Assembly (NCBI GenBank): GCA_018697195.1
Contig: JAGMWU010000028.1
Span: 7,125,655-7,189,654 of the forward strand
Length of the DNA stretch: 64,000 nucleotides
Source of the DNA: Certhia americana
Taxonomy: Eukaryota; Chordata; Aves; Passeriformes; Certhiidae
Reading direction: 5' to 3'
Below the pieces are notes generated by a model. It was not told the DNA's origin, made no database searches, and saw only the letters and a program-made list of their open reading frames with translations. Position 1 is the first letter of the stretch. Every line of letters starts with the position of its first letter. A program made the translations under genes and the position numbers. This document shows positions 58,010 to 64,000 of the stretch, in pieces.

Positions 58010-59775
58010 TCACCTTGGGGTGCTGCTCACTGCCGTCTTGCGGGGGGGCCGCAGGCGGGCGGGGGGGGGTCCTGGTTTGCACCCTGAGACAGCAGTTGGG
58101 GGGGCTGCCCGTACTGCTCCCGTGCCTGCACCGGAGAGAGAAGCCATAGGGAAACTGAGGCACGGGGGAGGGGGCATCCCCTGTGCCCCCCTAACCCCAC
58201 TACATCCTTACCTCTGGGGGTGGGGGTCCTCCCACCCACTGCTGGAGTCCGAGAGGACACCTTGGGGAGGGCAGGAGGTGCCGTGGAACAGCTGGAGGGG
58301 ACAGGGGTGGTGGTGGTCCTGGTGTGGGGCTGGCGGGTGGGGGGGGGGCAGGGGACTGTGCCCCCCCTTGCCTTAGGCAGACCTGAGGAGAGAGGGAGGG
58401 TTGGGGTGTGGCCCAGGAACCTCCATGGACATGGTGTCCCCATCCCCTTGCAATCATTACCTGCTGTGCCCCCCCGGGGGGGCTCTGACTTGCCCCGGGC
58501 ACCAGCCCCCTGCACTTGGGGAAGGGAAGGCTGGGGAGGGCCCACACGGCTGGGGGGAAGACTCCTGCCCCCGGAGGGGCCCTTCGCTGCTGCTGTGGAA
58601 TTACGGCTGGAGGGTGTCTAAAAATAGAGGAGGGGCACATGGGGACGTCACTCCAGTGAGTGCCCCCCGCCCACAGGGCTGGGGGTGTTCACGATGCCCC
58701 TTGGAGACAGGGGGGCACTCACTGGCCCCCATCTAGGATGGGTTTGTGGTGGTGGTGGGGAATCTGGGTGTTCAACCCAGGTGGGACATAGCTACACTGG
58801 GATCCCTACTCCCAGGTCTCACCTACCTTGGGGACACTAGTGGCAGCAGAGGCCCCCCGGGGCTTGGCGGGGAGTCGGGGGATGGGGGCAGGTCCTCGTG
58901 AGTCCACGGTGGGCAGCAGTGCCCGCACTGGGCTGTCCTTCACCACAAAGGTCTGGCGGCGGGGGCTGCGGGGGGTGCCGGGGGGCGTGGCGGCGGGTCC
59001 TGAGGTGTCTCCGGGGGCGGGAGGGGGCAGGTGACACCCCTCCAACTGTGCCGCCAGGCGCGTGGCCTCCCGCACCATCTCCTCCAGACGGGCCCCGCGC
59101 AGGGGACTCCAGCGCCCATTGCCGCCCCCGTGGCGGCACCCCCCACCCGGGCTATCCTCATCTTCCTCTTCCTCCTGGCTGCAGATAGGGCAGGGGGAAG
59201 GGTGGTGTCAGCCCTCAATGTCGCTGCCAAGAACCCCCCATGCCATCCAGGACTCCATTCATTGGATGATACATCCCCCAGGACCCCCAGAACCACAGCT
59301 ATGAGGGATATGTCCATGTCCACAAGACCCCCAGGAACCTGTTCATGGGGTGACAAGTCCCTTAGGACCCCATCTTTGGGGTGCAATATCCCTCATGGCC
59401 CCCAGAACCCCAACTCTGAGTTGCCATGTCCCCCACAACCCCATTCATGGGGTGATGTGTCCCGGAAGACATTGACAATGAGGTTCCATCTCCCCCTGTG
59501 CTCCATGTCCCTCCATGTCCCACGTCCATCCCCCCTATTCCACGTCTCCAACTAGAAGGTGCCCTGATACCCCTCTTCCCATCCATAGTGTGCCTTGTCC
59601 CCACTACCCCTCGTACCTGTCAGATGGCGACAGCATGCCAAAGTCGAAGCTCTCCTCGGTGACAAATCGAACATCTGGGGGGACACTGGGGATGAGCCCC
59701 AGCCCCTCCCTGCCCCAGAGGGAAACACAGGGGGATATGCAACGCTGGCGCTGCCCTACCTCGGTCCTCGGTCAT
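58010..59775 (-). CDS. PSRC1: PSRC1 (DDA3), proline/serine-rich coiled-coil 1, 6 coding exons, 289 aa
   Basis: Mitotic microtubule-associated protein that recruits KIF2A depolymerase to the spindle; a cell-cycle and p53 target gene. Exons on the complement: 59760-59775, 59617-59674, 58827-59178, 58461-58617, 58212-58382, 58010-58125; all GT/AG and in phase. Exon 1 encodes only MTEDR plus one base. Conserved blocks versus human: [19 protein letters not shown] (residues 6-24), [30 protein letters not shown] (about 95-113), and the end [15 protein letters not shown]. The middle is Pro/Ser/Arg-rich and poorly conserved. Human PSRC1 is about 363 aa, so this is a shorter, GC-rich version; an unrecognised divergent exon between 58620 and 58820 is possible. 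An acceptor (AG 59781-59782) just before the ATG implies at least one upstream noncoding exon. Confidence 0.88.
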
Positions 59776-59785
59776 CTCCTCTGGG

Positions 59786-60990
59786 CACCGGGGCCACCTG
59801 CAGGAGCTGCGGGGGTCACCACCGACCCCATCGAGGTCCCCCCACCCGTGCCCCTACCCACTCGCTGTGTCCCCAACCCCCCGCGGAGGCCCGATGGCAC
59901 CGCACAGCGCGCGGGTGACACGGCCGGTGCCAGGCGCCGCCGGGCTCGCTGCCACCGGGATAGGGACAAGGACAGGGATGGCTCTGCTGGCGCCAGTAGG
60001 CGCCTGACAGTAGGACACTGACGGCCCCTGCCCGGAGAACCCACAGCCCAGATCCCCAGCCGAGGTGTCCTCAGTGCCACAATGGGAGGTCCCAGCCCTG
60101 CACCAGATCCCTGTGAGTTCCCAATAACACAATGCTAGTTCCCAGCCCCTATCGGGGGACCCGATAGTGAGAGAGCCCAACCCCGCTGGGTGGTAGCAGC
60201 CCCACAGCCAGAGGAACCCCCATCCCACACCCAAAGGGTCCCAGCCGCACACCCCGATCCCGGGAGGTCCCCAGCCCCCCATTTTGATCCCTCGGGGGTC
60301 ACAGCCCCACAGCCTGGGGCCCAGCCCCACACCCCGATACCGGGGACGCCCAGCCTCAAACTAGGGGACCCCATTCCCGTACCTAGGGGTCCCAGGCCTT
60401 CACCTCAATCCCTTGGGGACCCCAGCCCTACACAGAGGGGTCCCAGTCCTGCATCCCGATCCCGAGGGGGTCCCATCCAGACTCCTAGGCCCCCAGCTCC
60501 CACACGGGGGTTCTCAGCCCCAAACCCCGATCCTAGGGGTCCCATTCCCACTCCTGGGCCTCCCAGCCCCACACTGCGAGGTCTCAGCCCCATAATGGTG
60601 CGATCCCCACACCTGCAGAATCCTTCAGTCACGCACTCCCATCCCGGGAGGCCCCAGTCCCACACTGGGGGGGTCCCAGCTCCAGACTGAGAGAGTTCCA
60701 GCCCTACCGACGAGTCCCAGCCCCGCACCCCAATCCCTTGGTGACCCCAGCCCCACACTGAGAAGGTCCCAGCCCACACTGGGGGTCCAGGCCTCACAGC
60801 CCCAGCCCTGGGGGTCCTCACCCCTACCAGAGGGTCCCAGCCCCTCAACCCGACTCCACGTCACCCCATCTCCGCATGGGGTGGTTTACCCCGCGCTCCG
60901 CGGCCCCCCAGATCTCCCGGGGAGGGGTATCTCTCTCTACCCGGGGGTCCCGGTCTGCCCCTTGCCCCCCCTCTGCCCCCCACACCTCAC
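59786..60990. repeat. Minisatellite (ccccagccccacactgggg), PSRC1 5' intron
   Basis: From about 60020, repeats of a unit of about 27-32 bp, ggtcccagccccacaccccgatccc and variants, fill the intron between the presumed noncoding exon and the first coding exon of PSRC1. No conserved exon is seen. Confidence 0.7.
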
Positions 60991-61035
60991 CACCCCCGGC
61001 TCCCGCTCGTCGCGCGCGCGGAGGAGGCGTGGCCT
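60991..61035 (-). other. PSRC1: Presumed PSRC1 noncoding first exon
   Basis: On the minus strand a donor gtgagg (60990-60985) follows GC-rich sequence downstream of the CCAAT/CHR promoter, and the acceptor at 59781-59782 precedes the start codon. The exon's 5' end is a guess from promoter geometry. Confidence 0.35.
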
Positions 61036-61275
61036 AGAGAAAGGGGCGCGGTCTCGTTCGAATTCCCCCTCCCCTTGCGGCTCAATCGCGGCGATCCCGC
61101 CCCGGGTTCCGATTGGTCTGCGCCTTTTAAACATTCACTCTGATTGGTCTACCTCCTCGCCTTCCGCCTCAGTGATTGTCTCCCCGCCTTCCCCGCGCTC
61201 CGCCCCACACCGGCTGGAGGCTTGGCCCGGAAGCGCGGCGGCTGAGGGACCTTCCGCCGCCGGTGCCGCAGCAGC
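61036..61275. promoter_or_regulatory. Bidirectional PSRC1/PPIL1 CpG promoter with CCAAT pair and CHR-like site
   Basis: Inverted CCAAT boxes (ATTGG) lie at 61112-61116 and 61143-61147, exactly 31 bp apart, with a palindromic TTCGAA at 61057-61062 that fits the CHR consensus TTYGAA. Viewed from PSRC1 (minus strand), two CCAAT boxes precede a CHR by about 50 bp, the arrangement of NF-Y/DREAM-controlled G2/M genes. PPIL1 starts 130 bp away on the other side (gccggaagcg ETS-like near 61230). No TATA. Confidence 0.55.
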
Positions 61276-63801
61276 ATGGCCGCCGTCCCGCCCGATTCCT
61301 GGCAGCCACCTACCGTTTCCATGGAGACCACGTAAGGGGCGGGGCCTCTCCCCGGTACCGGCACCGGCACGGGAGGTCCCGCCCGCCCCTGGTCCCGCCC
61401 CCTTCCGCGGCACTGTGGGTAAATCGGTGTCCGCTCTCTCCCTCACTGAGTCCCCAGTTCCCGGTGCGGGGCAGTCCCCGGTGTCCGTGACCTCCCGGTA
61501 CCGGGCAGACCCTGAACTCCAGAGGTGCTAAGAAGCTCCCAGTGTCTCCGGAACGGGAGAGCTCCGTTGTACCTCAGTATCGATCAGTCCTGATTTTCGT
61601 CCCGGTACTAGAGAGCCCTTGGTACCCCTCCCAGTGTCCCCCATGGTAGTCGTAACCCCCAGACCCCTCGGTACCAGCCAGATCCCAATGACCCCGCAGT
61701 GTCCCGTTAGCCCCAGGGTCTCCTGATACCACACAGAACCAGACAGTTCTGTTTCCCCTGGTACCAAGAGCCGTCCATGTTCTCCTGGGGTCCCATTATC
61801 CCCTAGTACCTGCAGCCCCCATTGCCCTCCATTCCCTCCTCAACCCTGTGGTCCCTGTCCCTGACTAACCCTGAGGGATGGGAGGGGGTCATGTTGAGGA
61901 GTTTCCTGGTACCGTTCCCATTCCCATTCTCAGTATTCCCATTTCTCATTCCCTGGATGGGCCTGCTGGTGGTGGAGCTGTACTAACACCCCCTGACTTT
62001 GGTCTGAACCTGGGGTTGGGGTTCACAGTGGGATGACCCTGCCCTGCAGCTACAAGAATTGACCTTCTAGATGGAGGAGTTCACAGCAAGGTGAACCCGT
62101 CTCCTGTTTCCATTCCTGATCCTGTTCCCCATTCACAGTATTCTTGTTCCTGGTTTTCCCATTCCCAGGATGGGTCCTCTGGTGCTGGAGCTGTACTGGT
62201 AGATTGCCCCATTATGGGTCTGAAACCCTAGCTTTGGTCTGAAACTGGGTGTGGGAGTCACAGTGTGATGATCATGTCTCCACTTCCCATTCCTGATGCC
62301 TTTCCCGTTCCCATTCCATGTTCCCATTCCCAGGATGGGCCCACTCGTGCTGGAACTGTATTGGCAGCATGCCCCCCGCACCTGCAAGAACTTCGCTGAG
62401 CTGAGCCGCCGCGGGTACTACAACGGCACCAAGTTCCACCGTGTCATCAAGGACTTCATGGTGCAGGGAGGGGACCCCACGGGTACTGGTGAGCACAGGC
62501 CTCTGAAATCTCCCTGGAACCCTCCCTGTTGCCAGGGGTTCCTGCTGACCCGTGAATTCCCCTGCAGGCCGTGGTGGCGCCTCCATCTATGGGAAGCAGT
62601 TCGAGGATGAGCTGCACCCTGACCTGAAGTTCACTGGTGAGTAGGGCCAGCACTGGGAGGGGCATCCTCGGGACCCCACCTATGGGGGGGCAGGACCCCT
62701 GAGAACATACCTGTGGGATGGGATGAGCCCTGTGTCCTCATCCATGGGATGACATGACTCCTAGGACTCCAGTCATGGAGTGTCATGTCTCAAGGAGGCT
62801 GGTCATTGGGTATGTCCTTCAGGACCCTGGCTATGAGGTAGCATGTCTCCCAAGATCCTGTCTGTAGGGTGACAAGTCCTCTGTGTCCCTCAAAACCCAA
62901 TCCATGGAGTGACATGACCCCCGGGAGGTTTCCCATGGGATTTCCACCATTCCTGGTGTGACATGTCCCTGTGTCCCACAGACATCAGGATCCTGGCAAT
63001 GGCCAGTGTGGGGCTGGACACCAAAAGGAGCCAATTCTTCCTCATGTCCCCTAAAACCTCTCCATTGGGTGACATTTTCCCCATGACACCAGGATGTTAG
63101 CGATGGGATCATATGTCCCTGAGACCCCATCCATGGGGTGGCATGTGCTCCATGTCCCCCAGGACTCCATCTCTGGAGTGGCATGTCCCCCAAGACCCTG
63201 GCCATAGCGTGGCATGTCCCTCAGTGGGCCAGGACCCTTGGCCCATGTCCTGCAGGCACTGGCATCTTGGGGGTGGCCATTATGGGGCTGGACACCAGTG
63301 GGAGCAAGTTGTTCTACAGTCCACTGAGACACCTCCGTTGGGTGACAGGTTCCTCAGGAGCCTGGCCATGGAGTGACATATCCCAAGGATCACAGCCACA
63401 GAATGACACCCTCTAGGATCCCAATCCTGGGGTCACATGTTTCCCATGATACCAGGATCTTGGCCATGAGATGACATCCCCCATGGGATGACATGTCTCC
63501 CATCATGCTGGAACCTTGGCTGCGGGGTGGCATGTCCCCTATATCCCCATCCATGAGGTGACATGCCCCATGTCTTACAGGTGCTGGGATCCTGGCAATG
63601 GCCAATGCAGGGCCAGACACCAATGGAAGCCAATTTTTCCTGACACTGGGCCCAGCGCAGTGGCTGGATGGGAAGCACAGCATTTTTGGGAGGGTGTGCC
63701 AAGGAATGGGAGTGCTGGGGCGCCTAGCCATGGTGGAGACCAACTCTCAGGACCGACCCCTTGATGATGTCAAGGTCATCAAGGCGTATCCCTCGGGGTA
63801 G
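61276..63801 (+). CDS. PPIL1: PPIL1, spliceosomal cyclophilin, 4 exons, 166 aa
   Basis: Peptidyl-prolyl cis-trans isomerase of the activated spliceosome, bound to SNW1/SKIP. Exons 61276-61331, 62334-62488, 62568-62636, 63581-63801; phases join and the length equals the human protein exactly. The N-terminus [14 protein letters not shown] and the end [11 protein letters not shown] are nearly identical to human. Cyclophilin active-site residues are kept: R55, F60, M61 and Q63 in [15 protein letters not shown], plus QFFL and the tryptophan in QWLDGKH. Introns 1 and 3 contain decayed copies of the 5' ends of exons 2 and 4. In human the gene is on 6p21, not next to PSRC1. Confidence 0.97.
61956..61986 (+). 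pseudogene. PPIL1: Decayed copy 1 of PPIL1 exon 2 start
   Basis: Matches the first 30 bp of exon 2 with substitutions (reads M-G-L-L-V-V-E-L-Y then TAA). The acceptor AG is lost (ctgg in place of cag), so it should not be spliced. Confidence 0.7.
62169..62202 (+). pseudogene. PPIL1: Decayed copy 2 of PPIL1 exon 2 start
   Basis: Matches the first 31 bp of exon 2 ([10 protein letters not shown]) then stops at TAG 62200-62202. The preceding ttcccattcccag is a perfect-looking acceptor, the same as that of the true exon at 62334, so this is a decoy splice site. Confidence 0.75.
62982..63047 (+). pseudogene. PPIL1: Copy A of PPIL1 exon 4 start, open frame
   Basis: After an intact-looking acceptor (tgtcccacag) the sequence matches about 60 bp of true exon 4: [12 protein letters not shown], then S-Q-F-F-L. 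It is in the correct phase for exon 3 and without stop in this part, though several conserved residues differ ([10 protein letters not shown] in the true exon). Confidence 0.75.
63256..63320 (+). pseudogene. PPIL1: Copy B of PPIL1 exon 4 start, open frame
   Basis: After gtcctgcag the sequence resembles exon 4 more distantly ([20 protein letters not shown]), again in phase with exon 3 and open. Confidence 0.7.
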
Positions 63802-63843
63802 GGGTGTGAGGTGCCTTCCCTCCAAATTATACTGCTTGTTTGT

Positions 63844-63849
63844 AATAAA
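63844..63849 (+). promoter_or_regulatory. PPIL1: PPIL1 polyadenylation signal AATAAA
   Basis: Canonical hexamer 43 bp after the stop codon, followed within 15 bp by a C-run of about 23 (63863-63886). A very short 3' UTR. Confidence 0.85.
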
Positions 63850-63886
63850 AGAGGTTGGATATGGTGCCCCCCCCCCCCCCCCCCCC

Positions 63887-64000
63887 GAGTGGGGGTTTTA
63901 GGGGGAAGTGAGGGAGATGTCTTTGGTGGGGGTCTGGGAGGTTGTGGGCCCCCACGGAAGAGGTTTGTGAATACCCTTGGAGGAGTGGGTGTCTCTCCCG
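63887..64000. other. Right flank
   Basis: G-rich single-copy sequence beyond PPIL1; no gene is recognised before the window ends. Confidence 0.4.

Larger units (their letters stand above)
62640..63570. repeat. Minisatellite, PPIL1 intron 3
   Basis: Copies of a unit of about 40-60 bp containing ccatggggtgacatgtcccc, caggacc and tggccatg. Two exon-4-like segments are embedded in it. Confidence 0.75.

Overview
The window is vertebrate nuclear DNA. It is intron-rich and GC-rich, with CpG-island promoters and minisatellites filling almost every intron. The gene order (ELAPOR1, SARS1, CELSR2, PSRC1) is that of human 1p13.3, but here it is followed directly by PPIL1, which is on 6p21 in human. Compact genes, minisatellite-packed short introns and this mixture of 1p and 6p genes suggest a bird microchromosome of the chicken chromosome 26 type. 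The species cannot be named from the sequence.

Layout: about 780-1130 holds a probable SCARNA2 (U2 G25/C61 guide RNA) with a TATA box and an NRF1-like GC array. 3380-15821 (+) is ELAPOR1 in 22 coding exons, 954 aa. 16939-24537 (+) is SARS1 in 11 exons, 513 aa. 26187-56937 (+) is CELSR2 in 34 exons, with a sequence gap inside exon 1 and a homopolymer frameshift in exon 7. 59775-58010 (-) is PSRC1 in 6 coding exons, 289 aa, tail to tail with CELSR2. 61276-63801 (+) is PPIL1 in 4 exons, 166 aa, head to head with PSRC1 across a CpG-island promoter. Exon boundaries were read by eye from GT/AG sites, phase continuity and recalled vertebrate orthologue proteins.

The genes do not form one pathway: a U2-modifying guide RNA and a spliceosomal cyclophilin (PPIL1) flank an endosome/lysosome-associated receptor-like protein, a tRNA synthetase, a planar-polarity adhesion GPCR and a mitotic spindle protein. 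The most notable observations are: the guide RNA, whose two antisense elements fall at the D+5 position for U2 G25 and C61; a second possible last exon of CELSR2 that would swap the C-terminus for a PDZ-ligand-like tail; a PSRC1/PPIL1 shared promoter with two CCAAT boxes 31 bp apart plus a CHR-like element; and repeated, decayed copies of the 5' ends of PPIL1 exons 2 and 4 inside the preceding introns. I saw nothing that amounts to a wholly new biological system.
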